From: JAENVT01 sp963773085
GTDB taxonomy: Bacteria > Actinomycetota > Acidimicrobiia > Acidimicrobiales > Ilumatobacteraceae
DNA: 64,000 nt
Assembly: GCA_963773085.1 (NCBI GenBank)
Contig: CAVYZS010000003.1
Coordinates: forward strand, 3,264-67,263
Direction of reading: 5' to 3'
The notes below the pieces were generated by a model, which made no database searches, was not told the origin of the DNA, and saw only the letters and a list, made by a program, of their open reading frames with translations. Every line of letters starts with the position of its first letter. Position 1 is the first letter of the stretch. Shown piece after piece: positions 10,185 to 18,792 of this stretch. A program made the position numbers and the translations under genes.

Positions 10185-10858
10185 CCGGTGCGGTCGTCGG
10201 CGTCGAGATGCTCGACGTCGGACAGTTTCGTCAGGCTAAAGGTGTAGCCGTCGCCCATCTTCATCGTGACCAGCCTGGTGATCGAGGCGTGACCGGTGAA
10301 GAAGCGATCCCACTCCCACGGGACGGGGTCGAGGCCGAGCAGGTGGCACAGGATCACCCCGTTCGTCCCGGCGTGAGCGAAGATCGCGATCCGCCGCTCC
10401 GACTCGTCCATGTGCCACACCGGCAGCGTCTGCTTGCTGCGGTAGATCCCGCGTGCAGCCAGGAACTCTGCTGCTCCCGCACGGACTCGCTCGACGAAGT
10501 CGCGCGAAGGTTCACCGCCGACCAGTCCCTCCCACCGCGCCGAAGCCACCCGCGAACGCTCCTCGTCGTAGGCCTTGCGGGCCAGTTCTGCCGGCGTTCC
10601 GTGCCAGTTCGGCTCCCGGATCTCCTCCAACCACGGCTCGATCACCTCGGCGAGACCGCGATCCGCCAACGCCGGCGCTGCGGTGAGGCGCGGCCGTCGT
10701 AGCGGTGAGATCACGATCTCGTCGAATTCCTCGCCGCTGAGCGCCGCGGCCACCCGCTCAGCCTGGCGCGAGCCACGCTCAGTGAGCGGCGGGTCGACAA
10801 CATTGAGGCCGTCCCGGACCCATTCTGGCTCGCCATGGCGAATAAGAACGATTTCCAT
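10181..10858 (-). CDS. Histidine phosphatase family protein (phosphoglycerate mutase-like)
   Basis: The 225-residue protein opens with the phosphohistidine motif LIRHGEPEW. It has PLTERGSRQAERVA, VISPLRRPRLTA and the second catalytic histidine in IAIFAHAGTNGVILCHLL. The family includes phosphoglycerate mutases, alpha-ribazole phosphatases and many promiscuous phosphatases. The substrate is unknown. It is the last gene before the promoter region of the lipoprotein cassette and is transcribed away from it. Confidence 0.9.
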   Translation of the reverse strand: MEIVLIRHGEPEWVRDGLNVVDPPLTERGSRQAERVAAALSGEEFDEIVISPLRRPRLTAAPALADRGLAEVIEPWLEEIREPNWHGTPAELARKAYDEERSRVASARWEGLVGGEPSRDFVERVRAGAAEFLAARGIYRSKQTLPVWHMDESERRIAIFAHAGTNGVILCHLLGLDPVPWEWDRFFTGHASITRLVTMKMGDGYTFSLTKLSDVEHLDADDRTG

Positions 10859-10921
10859 CGACCCTTCAACTGAGAGAAATCGCTCACCGAGCGCGCGAAT
10901 CTTACCGAAGACTTAGGTCCT

Positions 10922-10951
10922 TTGACCCATTGATCGACTCACAAGTATTAA
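10922..10951 (+). promoter_or_regulatory. Predicted promoter of the lipoprotein cassette
   Basis: TTGACC (10922-10927) and TATTAA (10946-10951) are separated by 18 bases, a good match to a vegetative actinobacterial promoter. It lies 55 bases upstream of the ATG of the first cassette gene. An AGGGACGG ribosome site precedes that start. Confidence 0.65.
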
Positions 10952-10965
10952 GCCAGACTAAGCCC

Positions 10966-10990
10966 AACGCATCACCCTCGTAGATGCGTT
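10966..10990 (+). promoter_or_regulatory. Inverted repeat between promoter and start of the lipoprotein cassette
   Basis: AACGCATC (10966-10973) and GATGCGTT (10983-10990) form a perfect 8-bp inverted repeat with a 9-base spacer. It begins 14 bases after the predicted -10 box and ends 16 bases before the start codon. It could be a repressor operator or a leader hairpin that covers the ribosome site. Confidence 0.55.
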
Positions 10991-11006
10991 AGGGACGGAT
11001 ACCAAC

Positions 11007-12329
11007 ATGACAACACGTACTATCACCGCGGCTTCGGCCGTGTCCACCCGGCGCGGAACGGACTCCATCACCGGAGACGACCGCCCACTTACAGCGGCGA
11101 GATCTCAGTTCGATCCACGCTCACGACGCGCCAAGGTGCGCACTGGGATCACCGGTGCGGTGGCCGTTGCGCTGTTGTGCGCGTCGTGCAGCGACGGACC
11201 GAAAGAGGCAAGCGCTCAGCAGACGGCAACCACGCTCGCCGCCGCCAGCCCGGCGACAACCGTTGCAGCGGCGACGACAGCGGCCCCGGCACCGGAGAGT
11301 ACGTCCGAAGCCGCGTTGGTTGCCACGGCTCGACCCAAGATCGACGACCTCACGGCAGCACTGGCCGCCGCCGATCTCGAGGCTTCGGAAGCCGCGCTCG
11401 AGGCCTACGACGCCGCCTGGAACGGCATCGAGGTGTATGTCAACGTTCGTTCGCTCTCGACGTATCTGAAGCTGGAAGCAGACCTTCAGGTGGCGATCGA
11501 AGAAGGACTTGCCTCTGACGCCCCCGACTTTGCTGCACTGAAGGCGGCATCAGAAGAGCTGGCGTTACGCTACGACGACGCGATCGTCCTGTCCGAGCAG
11601 GGACCGCCATTGCACCCATTGTTCGATGACCTGGCGACGCTGCGAATCATCCGTGCCGACCTCCGCATCACCACCGCGGCGCTCGAGGATGGCAATGTCG
11701 AGAAGGCCAAGGAGCACTTCGCCACGTTCAAGGAAGGCTTCGAGAGCACGGCCGAGCCAATGCTGGCCCTACGCGACTTCGACAACGAGGTTGCCACTGA
11801 AGAGGCCGTCGACGCTGCCGCAGAGGGCTTCGCCAACGCCTCGACCTCCGCAGAGGACCTGGCGAAACTCGTCGCCAGCGTGACGTCGAACTACAACTAC
11901 GGCGTCAGCCTGTGGAACGCGGCAGCCCGGAATGCCGACGAGGCGAAGACCGAGGTCACGACAGCCGACCTGCTCAACCTCACCCGTCTGCACGACGTCA
12001 GGATCCAGCTCACCAAGAGCATGAAGGCCTGGACGGCGGGCGACTTCGAAAGGGCTGCCTCGGTGGCCGAAGTTGCCGCCACGACGGCGTTCGATCGGGC
12101 CAAGCCGGCTTTGGCCGTAAAGGGCGGTGACGTCGCCTTGAAGAGGGCAATCGACGCCTACGCAGAACTCGCCGCCGCCGCAGGCGACGCCAAGGAGGTC
12201 GGCGATGCAAACCTCGCCGCGATTCGCGCTGTGGCCGTGGCCGAGCAGGTCTTGCTCGGTCAGTTCTGGGCGGAGAGCAGCGTGCAGGACTACCTCGCCG
12301 GCCTATCGGACGTGGATTCGTTGACGTGA
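11007..12329 (+). CDS. Predicted lipoprotein, alpha-helical; first gene of a three-gene cassette
   Basis: The 440-residue protein has an unusually long basic N-terminus (about 45 residues), then a hydrophobic stretch with a lipobox-like LLCASC at about residues 56-61. An Ala/Thr-rich linker follows, then a long helical domain with internal similarity (AYDAAWNGIEVYVNVRS; LATLRIIRADLRI; TRLHDVRIQLTKSMKAW). The helical part faintly recalls periplasmic domains of iron-uptake proteins (EfeO/FTR1 type), but I cannot confirm this. The annotated ATG may be upstream of the true signal peptide. The stop overlaps the GTG/ATG of the next gene. Confidence 0.7.
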   Translation: MTTRTITAASAVSTRRGTDSITGDDRPLTAARSQFDPRSRRAKVRTGITGAVAVALLCASCSDGPKEASAQQTATTLAAASPATTVAAATTAAPAPESTSEAALVATARPKIDDLTAALAAADLEASEAALEAYDAAWNGIEVYVNVRSLSTYLKLEADLQVAIEEGLASDAPDFAALKAASEELALRYDDAIVLSEQGPPLHPLFDDLATLRIIRADLRITTAALEDGNVEKAKEHFATFKEGFESTAEPMLALRDFDNEVATEEAVDAAAEGFANASTSAEDLAKLVASVTSNYNYGVSLWNAAARNADEAKTEVTTADLLNLTRLHDVRIQLTKSMKAWTAGDFERAASVAEVAATTAFDRAKPALAVKGGDVALKRAIDAYAELAAAAGDAKEVGDANLAAIRAVAVAEQVLLGQFWAESSVQDYLAGLSDVDSLT

Positions 12330-12763
12330 TGCCCCGTCGGGCATCACGCCTGTTCGTCGCCGGGTTTCTTGGTTCGATGTCGCTGATCGCCACCTCATGC
12401 GGCTCGGAGGGGAGCTCCTCCTCTCCGCAGCCGTCTGCGGTCGCCAGCAGCGCAGTCGGCGAAACCCCGACCTCGCCCACCGTGGAGGTCGTCACCGTTC
12501 CGACAACCGCCGCGGCGGTCGTGACAATCCCCCCAGCCGCAACGGCTGGGGGGAAGGTCAACATCAACACGGCCAGTACCTCCGATCTCGAGCACGCGTT
12601 CGACGCAGTTGGCGTCACCAACGCCCGCCGCTGGGCACGAGAGGTCGACGAGTACAGGCCCTACCCGAAGGATCCGGATTACGGCAAGCTGCGTCAGGAG
12701 CTCGGCAAGTACAACATCTCGCCGGAGATCCTCGCCCTCATCATCTCCACATTGGAGTACTGA
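12326..12763 (+). CDS. ComEA-like helix-hairpin-helix lipoprotein
   Basis: The 145-residue protein has a signal sequence ending in the lipobox LIATSC, a Ser/Thr/Pro-rich linker of about 45 residues, and a C-terminal domain starting KVNINTASTSDLEHAFDAVG. That is the opening of the ComEA/PsbU helix-hairpin-helix fold. In ComEA this domain binds double-stranded DNA during transformation, but the usual LPGIG hairpin is replaced by DAVGVTNARRW, so DNA binding is doubtful. It overlaps the genes on both sides and is surely co-transcribed with them. The GTG at 12326 or the ATG at 12329 could be the start. Confidence 0.75.
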   Translation: MMPRRASRLFVAGFLGSMSLIATSCGSEGSSSSPQPSAVASSAVGETPTSPTVEVVTVPTTAAAVVTIPPAATAGGKVNINTASTSDLEHAFDAVGVTNARRWAREVDEYRPYPKDPDYGKLRQELGKYNISPEILALIISTLEY

Positions 12764-13302
12764 TGTTGAAGGACCTGACAACAGTCACCCACAGCATCGA
12801 CAGGGTCGATACGGCGACGGTCCTGCGGACGTCGATGTTGGGATTGGCTGCTGCGGGCATCATTGCCACCACCGTCGAGCTGGCGACACTCCGTCACTGG
12901 ACGACGACCACTCAGCTGATTCCGTGGATAGTGCTCGGCGTGCTGGCGATCGGCGTCGGAACTCTGGCCCTGTGTCGCTCGCGACGCATGGTCCAGATCG
13001 TCCGGCTGATTGCCTGCATAGCAGCTATCAGCGGGTTGTACGGGCTCTACATTCACGTGCAGTCCAACTACGACGCGGCGATCCTCGATTACCACTACAC
13101 CGACCGCTGGCCGACCATGTCGTTGGGATCGAGGGTGTGGGCGGCAGGCACCGGCCAAGTGGGGCCGTCTCCCGTGATGGCACCGGCCGTGCTGTCGCAG
13201 GTCGGCATTTGCCTCGCGCTGGCAACCTTCCGCCATCCGCGCCTGGCCCGCACGAAAGGGTCGAAATCCGTGGCCGAGAACGCTGATCGAATGGGCAGCT
13301 GA
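12763..13302 (+). CDS. Conserved membrane protein, third gene of the lipoprotein cassette
   Basis: The 179-residue protein has about four transmembrane segments (roughly residues 25-45, 53-72, 78-100 and 140-160). A conserved-looking VELATLRHW lies after the first, and LYIHVQSNYDAAILDYHY after the third. The C-terminal part has MAPAVLSQVG...ATFRHPRL. Similar unnamed proteins occur in many bacteria as far as I recall, but I cannot name a function. The ATG overlaps the preceding stop (ATGATG context). Confidence 0.7.
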   Translation: MLKDLTTVTHSIDRVDTATVLRTSMLGLAAAGIIATTVELATLRHWTTTTQLIPWIVLGVLAIGVGTLALCRSRRMVQIVRLIACIAAISGLYGLYIHVQSNYDAAILDYHYTDRWPTMSLGSRVWAAGTGQVGPSPVMAPAVLSQVGICLALATFRHPRLARTKGSKSVAENADRMGS

Positions 13303-13331
13303 CAACGTCTCCCGGGATAGGGTGGCACGGC

Positions 13332-14060
13332 GTGACAACCCGTGCCACCCCGCCCGGCTGGTACAACGACCCACAGGGACGATTCGAGTACCGGTACTTC
13401 AACGGCGCGCAGTGGACGTCGGACGTGGCCATGGACGGCCAGCGATACGTCGATTCGACCAACCAGGACCAGATGCCGCAGGCCGGCTCGCAGCGCCGAT
13501 CGCGTGGCATGGCGATCGCATCGTTCGTCACCGGAATATCCGGCGTCGTGTTCGGCTGGGTCCCGTTCGTCTTCGTGGTCGCCGCCGCAGCCGCAGTCAC
13601 CGCCATCGTGTTCGGCGTGCTCGGTCTCAAGGCGGCGCAGCGCCAGGATGGCTACGGACACGGGTTCGCCGTCGCCGGGCTGGCGCTGGCGCCGTGTGCG
13701 CTCGCCGTCTGTGTCGGCGGCTTCTTCTTCACCAGGGCGGCAGTGCGCGAACTTGGCGACTTCGTCGATCCGGGACCACACAAATTGGTCGTGGCGCAGC
13801 CGTGCACGATCGACGGCGGACGGGCCACGTTGCACGGCACGATCCGTAACCTCGACGATCACAACCACGACTATCGCCTGTTCGTGGAGTTCACCAGCAG
13901 CACGGACGGCACGAAGTTGTCGACGATTGGCGTCCCCGACGTCGAACCCGGCGAAACGGCGCCATGGTCCTCGTCGACCGATGTCACAGCGAGCACCGTG
14001 ACGTGCACGGTCACCGATGTGTTCGGTCCCGTGCCGTTCGACCTCGACCAGCAGAACTGA
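13332..14060 (+). CDS. DUF2510 and DUF4190-like membrane protein
   Basis: The 242-residue protein begins with a DUF2510 domain (PPGWYNDPQGRFEYRYFNGAQWT). Two transmembrane helices at about residues 60-85 and 110-137 follow, with the DUF4190-type arrangement (GMAIASFVTGISGVV, then GVLGLKAAQR). An extracytoplasmic C-terminal domain of about 100 residues resembles the FxLYD/DUF4352 beta-sandwich (ATLHGTIRNLDDHNHDYRL, then VEPGETAPW). All these are actinobacterial surface-protein modules of unknown role. The GTG start was chosen because DUF2510 begins at once. It is convergent with, and directly abuts, the ABC exporter genes. Confidence 0.8.
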   Translation: MTTRATPPGWYNDPQGRFEYRYFNGAQWTSDVAMDGQRYVDSTNQDQMPQAGSQRRSRGMAIASFVTGISGVVFGWVPFVFVVAAAAAVTAIVFGVLGLKAAQRQDGYGHGFAVAGLALAPCALAVCVGGFFFTRAAVRELGDFVDPGPHKLVVAQPCTIDGGRATLHGTIRNLDDHNHDYRLFVEFTSSTDGTKLSTIGVPDVEPGETAPWSSSTDVTASTVTCTVTDVFGPVPFDLDQQN

Positions 14061-15851
14061 TCATTGGGTCGAGGCCGTTGCGGCAATCCACGTCGCGTAC
14101 ATCCGCGAATAGGGACCCCCGGCAAGCAGCAACTCGGCGTGCGGACCATCCTCGACGAGGCGCCCGTGTTCGAGCACCATCACCCGGTCGGCACGCGCCG
14201 CAGTCGACAACCGGTGAGCGATGGCGATCGTCGTGCGGCCCGCCGCCAGCTTGTCCAACGCCCGGCCGATGCGCACCTCGGTGAGTGCATCGACCGACGA
14301 TGTCGCCTCGTCGAGCACGAGGACGTCGGGGTCAACCAACGACGCCCTGACCAGGGCCACCAACTGACGCTCGCCGGCTGACAGTTGCGCGCCACGCTGA
14401 CCGACCTGGGTGAAGAGCCCGTCCGGGAGCGTTTCCAGCCAATCGCTGAGATCGAGGGCGACGATTGCTCGCTCGAGGTCGGCGAGGCTCAGCATCGGGC
14501 GGGCGAAGCCGAGGTTGGCGGCAATGGTTCCGTCGAAGAGGAACGGCTCCTGGGGCACAACGACCAGTCGAGTGCGCAACTCGTCGTTGGCAACCGCCGT
14601 CAGCGGTACCCCGCCGAGGCGCACGACACCGATGGTCGGGTCGGCGAAGCGGGCAATGAGTCGGCCGAGCGTGGTTTTGCCCGAGCCCGTCTCGCCGACC
14701 AATGCGACTTGTTGTCCGGCCGGGATCTGAGCGGTTACTTCCACCAAAACCGGGGGTTCGTCGTCGTCGTCACCTCGGCTGCGGTAGGCGAACGTGACAT
14801 TCTCGATGCTGACGCCCAACACTCCAGGCGGCAGCGTGACCGGGTGCTCGGGCTCTGGTGGCCCGATCGGATTTTCCAACACGCCGAGCACTCGACGCAG
14901 ACCAGCGACCGCCGTTTGGGTTTGGTCGAGCACCTCGGTGAACTCGGCAATCGGCTCGAGGAACCGATAGGTCAAGAAGATGAACCCAACGAGGGCACCC
15001 GCAGTCAACCCCGAGGCCGGACCGCGAATCAGGCCGACGCTGACCACGGCTGCCACCGTGAGCACGCTGAAGACCTCGCCGGACGGGAACAAGTATGCAC
15101 CGATGGTGTTGGCGCGGATGAACGCGTTCGACCGTTCGTGGCTGGCACGCTTCGTCACGTCGGCATAGTGGGCGCCGGCCCCGTAAGCACGCAGCGTTTC
15201 CGAACCGGAAACCACCTCGCTCACGGAGGTCAGCACGTCGGCATTGCGCAGCCTGGCCGTGTCGTACGCGGCAGCGAGGTGACGTTGCACGCTGCGCAAC
15301 ACGAACGCGAGTGGGGCAGCCGTGGCGAACGCGACCACCGCCAGGACCCAGTCGTAGGCCAGCATCACGCAGGCGACCATCACCATCAACGTGCCATCGA
15401 GCAACCACGCCAACGCACCCCACGAGAAGAATTGCGACAACGTCTCGATGTCGCTCGTGACCCGGGCGACCAGCGAGCCTTTCCGCTCCTCGCCGTGGTC
15501 GGCGATGCTCAGCCGGTGGATGTGCTCGAACAACTTGACCCGTAGCCCGTACAACGCTTCTTCGCTTCGCCGGCCGAGGCGGGCGACCGCGGTGCGCTGC
15601 GCAATCGTGGCGATGACGACAACGACCAAACCGATCAGGCCGAGCGTCGTGACCACGCCGACGTCGACCTCACCTGCGCGCAGCCCTCGGTCGATGGCCT
15701 GCTGGATCAGGATCGGGACGACAACTCGACCAGCGGAGCCGACCATCGCCAACGCGAACGTGTACCCGAACCCGCGACGCAAGGCCGGCGCGGCTTCGAC
15801 GCCCTTGCCGATCATCTGCACCGCCGACCACCGGCTGATCGGCTCCGTCAT
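14061..15851 (-). CDS. ABC exporter, fused permease and ATPase (catalytically complete half)
   Basis: The 596-residue half-transporter has six predicted membrane helices in the first about 320 residues and an ATP-binding domain after that. Walker A is GETGSGKTT. Walker B is VLVLDEATSS with the catalytic glutamate. The H-loop is IAIAHRLST. The signature is LSAGERQL, a weakened form of LSGGQ. It forms an ATGA overlap with the upstream exporter gene, and together they make a heterodimeric exporter of the MdlAB/BmrCD type. The substrate, commonly a lipid, peptide or drug, cannot be told. Confidence 0.92.
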   Translation of the reverse strand: MTEPISRWSAVQMIGKGVEAAPALRRGFGYTFALAMVGSAGRVVVPILIQQAIDRGLRAGEVDVGVVTTLGLIGLVVVVIATIAQRTAVARLGRRSEEALYGLRVKLFEHIHRLSIADHGEERKGSLVARVTSDIETLSQFFSWGALAWLLDGTLMVMVACVMLAYDWVLAVVAFATAAPLAFVLRSVQRHLAAAYDTARLRNADVLTSVSEVVSGSETLRAYGAGAHYADVTKRASHERSNAFIRANTIGAYLFPSGEVFSVLTVAAVVSVGLIRGPASGLTAGALVGFIFLTYRFLEPIAEFTEVLDQTQTAVAGLRRVLGVLENPIGPPEPEHPVTLPPGVLGVSIENVTFAYRSRGDDDDEPPVLVEVTAQIPAGQQVALVGETGSGKTTLGRLIARFADPTIGVVRLGGVPLTAVANDELRTRLVVVPQEPFLFDGTIAANLGFARPMLSLADLERAIVALDLSDWLETLPDGLFTQVGQRGAQLSAGERQLVALVRASLVDPDVLVLDEATSSVDALTEVRIGRALDKLAAGRTTIAIAHRLSTAARADRVMVLEHGRLVEDGPHAELLLAGGPYSRMYATWIAATASTQ

Positions 15852-17623
15852 GGCAGCACCTCTCCCACGTGTTCGGCGCGGTCGTGTTCGAAGGCCTCCA
15901 TCAACCGGCGGTACTCGGGCACCTCGGTCAGCAATCGATCGTGGCGGCCATGTGCGACCACCCGTCCATCGGAGAGATACAACACGTCGTCGGCGAGGGC
16001 GATGGTCGAGGGGCGCGATGCAATGGCGACCACCGTCGTGTCGCGCAACGTCTCGCGGAGGTTCGCCAACACCTTGGCCTCGGTGCCGGGATCGAGCGAG
16101 GAAGTTGTGTCGTCGAGCAACAGGGCGGCCGGGTTCCCGACGAGCGCTCGGGCCAGCGCGATCCGCTGACGCTGGCCGCCGCTGAGACCCACGCCCCGCT
16201 CACCGACGATCGTCTGGAGGCCGTCGGCAAATTGATCGACGAATCCGGCCTCGGCGGCAAGGAGCGCCGCGTGGATCTCGTCGTCACCAATCGTTCGGCC
16301 CACCGCCACGTTGTCGCGAACCGAGCCGGCCAGGAGAAACGGTTCCTGGAACACGATGACGCAGCCTTGCTGGGGAACGGTGATCGAGCCGCTGTCGACA
16401 GCGATCAGCCCGGCGATCAGCTGCAACAACGTCGACTTTCCCGCACCCGTCGGCCCTACTACGGCGACCGTGCGACCACCGGGGATCGAAGCGTCGACGC
16501 CGCGCAGCACGTCGCGGCTGCTGTCGTGGTTGTAGGTCACATTCGTCAGTTCGATGCTGTTGTCGATGTGGCGGCGCAAGGTCAATCCCGGGTCGTCGAG
16601 CAACGGCTCGTCGAGCAACTCGCGGATGCGGTTCCACCCGGCGATCGAGTACGGCAGCTCCGAGAGGGCGAACCCGATCAGGCGCAGAGGGAACACCAGC
16701 AGGGTGAACAAATAGATGAAGCTGGTCAGCTCGCCCACGGTCATCTCGCCGCTGCGGACGCGATACGACCCGGCGACCAGGAGGAAGATGTTGACGACGG
16801 TCGGAACGCCGTCGAGCAACGCCTCGAACGTGCTGCGAAGGCGGATCGCGCCGAAGCGAGCGTTGCGGAGCCGCGAAGCGATCACCGACAGGCGGTCGGT
16901 CTCGCGACTCTCGGCGCCGAAGGACTTGACGACGGTGACCCCATCGAAGCTCTCGTGCACAGCCTCGCTGAGCTTGCCGAGCTCGTCCTGGGCGGCGTCG
17001 TAGAACCGATCGACCCGCCTCTGGTAGGTGATGTTGACGGCGATGAGGAGGGGAAAGACCGCCACGGCAGCTATCCCGAGCCAGATGTCGGTCATCAACA
17101 ACCACACCGAGGAGAGCACGAGCATCAGGACCACGCTGCAGGCGAACGGCAATGGATTGAGCACGTGAGTCGCTGCTTCGGCATCGACCCCGGCGCGAGT
17201 GATGACGTCGCCGGTTCGCTGCCGACGATGCCACGGCACCGGCTGAGCCACGACGCGATCGATGACCTCTGCTGTCAACGACTCGGTCACCCGCCACGAG
17301 GTCTTCCCCGCATAGGTGCGCCGCCCGACCACCCCGGCCGCGCGAACCACCCCGACGACGATCAGCAGACCGAGGATCCCCACGACCCGGCGGACAGGAA
17401 CGCTGCCCTCCTCGAACTTCGGCACGATGAGCTCGTCGATGATCAACCGGACGACAACAGCTGAGAACACGGTGCACGCGGCGAACACCGCAGCGCAGCC
17501 GACAGCCGTGAAAAACAGGGCCTTGTGATGCCGGAGCAGCCCACGGATCAAGCGGAACGCCTGGGTTGCTCGGCCGACATCCGTCGGAACGATGGTGCCC
17601 TCGCGTGGATTGTCCCCCTTCAC
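15848..17623 (-). CDS. ABC exporter, fused permease and ATPase (degenerate-site half)
   Basis: The 591-residue half-transporter has six N-terminal membrane helices, Walker A GPTGAGKST, a canonical LSGGQRQRIAL signature, and Walker B ALLLDDTTSS in which the catalytic glutamate is aspartate. The switch region is IASRPST without the usual histidine. It therefore supplies the degenerate ATP site, and the partner's weak LSAGE signature belongs to that same site, as in asymmetric heterodimeric exporters. The GTG start at 17623 is tentative. The basic stretch before the first helix (RLIRGLLRHHKALFF) is typical. Confidence 0.92.
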   Translation of the reverse strand: MKGDNPREGTIVPTDVGRATQAFRLIRGLLRHHKALFFTAVGCAAVFAACTVFSAVVVRLIIDELIVPKFEEGSVPVRRVVGILGLLIVVGVVRAAGVVGRRTYAGKTSWRVTESLTAEVIDRVVAQPVPWHRRQRTGDVITRAGVDAEAATHVLNPLPFACSVVLMLVLSSVWLLMTDIWLGIAAVAVFPLLIAVNITYQRRVDRFYDAAQDELGKLSEAVHESFDGVTVVKSFGAESRETDRLSVIASRLRNARFGAIRLRSTFEALLDGVPTVVNIFLLVAGSYRVRSGEMTVGELTSFIYLFTLLVFPLRLIGFALSELPYSIAGWNRIRELLDEPLLDDPGLTLRRHIDNSIELTNVTYNHDSSRDVLRGVDASIPGGRTVAVVGPTGAGKSTLLQLIAGLIAVDSGSITVPQQGCVIVFQEPFLLAGSVRDNVAVGRTIGDDEIHAALLAAEAGFVDQFADGLQTIVGERGVGLSGGQRQRIALARALVGNPAALLLDDTTSSLDPGTEAKVLANLRETLRDTTVVAIASRPSTIALADDVLYLSDGRVVAHGRHDRLLTEVPEYRRLMEAFEHDRAEHVGEVLP

Positions 17624-17703
17624 GTGGATTGGTTCTATCAGGGCGACGTGTCACTTCATCCCGAATATGCCGTCGATGGGATGGCGCCGTAGCGTTGAGC
17701 CCC

Positions 17704-18204
17704 GTGAACCAGTTCGACGCCGGCATGCTGATCCTGCGCGCCGTGTTCGGACTGTTCCTGGCGTATCACGGCTACAACAAGTTCTTCGGATCCGGAGGAC
17801 TCACCGGCACGGCCGGATGGTTCGGGAGCATCGGCATGCGCTGGCCACGCTGGCAGGCACGCCTGGCCGCGACGACCGAAGTCGGCAGCGGGCTGCTGAT
17901 GGCCCTCGGTCTGCTGACCCCCCTCGCTGCTGCCGGCATGATCGGCGTGATGATGGTCGCAATCGTCGTGGCCCACTGGAAGGTCGGTTTCTTCATCTTC
18001 AAGCCGAACCAGGGCTGGGAGTACTGCGCCTCCATCGCAGTCACCGCGTTCGTCATCGCCATGGTCGGGCCCGGTCGTTGGTCGCTCGATGACGCCATCG
18101 GCATCGTCTGGCACGGCTGGACGGGGGCATTGATCGCCGGCATCGCCGGAATTGCCGGCGCGTCGGCGCAACTGGCGATCTCCTACCGCCCGGAGAGCAG
18201 ATGA
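17704..18204 (+). CDS. DoxX family membrane protein
   Basis: The 166-residue protein has four transmembrane segments and the DoxX pattern: ILRAVFGLFLAYHGYNKFFG, then GMRWPRWQARLAATTEVGSG, ALGLLTPLAAAGM, and HWKVGFFIFKPNQGWEYCA. DoxX-like proteins are small integral membrane proteins linked to redox and thiol stress. The function here is not set by the sequence. The GTG at 17704 matches the family start. The stop overlaps the next ATG by 4 bp, so the two genes are coupled. Confidence 0.85.
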   Translation: MNQFDAGMLILRAVFGLFLAYHGYNKFFGSGGLTGTAGWFGSIGMRWPRWQARLAATTEVGSGLLMALGLLTPLAAAGMIGVMMVAIVVAHWKVGFFIFKPNQGWEYCASIAVTAFVIAMVGPGRWSLDDAIGIVWHGWTGALIAGIAGIAGASAQLAISYRPESR

Positions 18205-18791
18205 TCGACACCGTCAACGACACCGTCAACGACCCCAACGACGGCTCCGGCACCACGCCGCCGAGATCAAGGCGGTGGATACGAGCCGGCCTCGTGGCCG
18301 TCTGCGCCCTGATCGCGGCCATGTGGGTCTACGCCTTCGTCTTTGCGCCGAAGACAGGTGTGTATTTCGTCACCGACAAGGCCTGGAGAACATCGGCCGA
18401 CAAGATCTGCCTGACCGCCGAGCGGCAGCGAGCCGCACTCGCCGACACGTCACAGGGATACATCTCCGATCCCACCCACGAGCAGATGACACAACGCGCC
18501 GGCATTGTCGACCGGGCCACCGACACGCTCGACAACATGCTCGACGGTATCGAGGCCCTGCCTCTCACAGGCGACGACAACCGTCAACGCGTTGCGATCT
18601 TCGTGAAGTACTACCGCCGGATCCTCGATGACCGCAGGGCGTACACGGCTCGACTACGTGCCTTCGACGGTGGCCCCTACCGCGAGTCGCTGGTCAACGG
18701 CAGCCCGGTCACCAACACGGTCATCGATTTCACGACAGGCAACGCGATGCCACACTGCATGCCGCCCGGCGAGCTCGGCGGCGACACGTGA
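18201..18791 (+). CDS. Hypothetical protein with one N-terminal membrane anchor
   Basis: The 196-residue protein starts with a duplicated VNDTVND stretch and a Pro/Arg segment. One transmembrane helix follows (residues about 29-48). An extracytoplasmic helical domain contains two cysteines (KICLTAERQR and MPHCMPP), which might form a disulfide. I do not recognise the family. It is translationally coupled to DoxX and ends 1 base before the stop of the convergent acyltransferase. Confidence 0.6.
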   Translation: MIDTVNDTVNDPNDGSGTTPPRSRRWIRAGLVAVCALIAAMWVYAFVFAPKTGVYFVTDKAWRTSADKICLTAERQRAALADTSQGYISDPTHEQMTQRAGIVDRATDTLDNMLDGIEALPLTGDDNRQRVAIFVKYYRRILDDRRAYTARLRAFDGGPYRESLVNGSPVTNTVIDFTTGNAMPHCMPPGELGGDT

Positions 18792-18792
18792 G

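Noticed and set aside
11007..12329. Assignment of the helical lipoprotein as EfeO or an imelysin-like iron protein
   Set aside because: The resemblance is limited to helix pattern and a few short strings; no metal-binding HxxE motif could be confirmed.
15869..17464. Long plus-strand ORF (531 codons)
   Set aside because: It lies opposite the second ABC exporter gene, which has complete motifs; the ORF has no recognisable domain.
18201..18260. Duplicated VNDTVND as a functional repeat domain
   Set aside because: Only two short copies in a disordered N-terminus; likely slippage.
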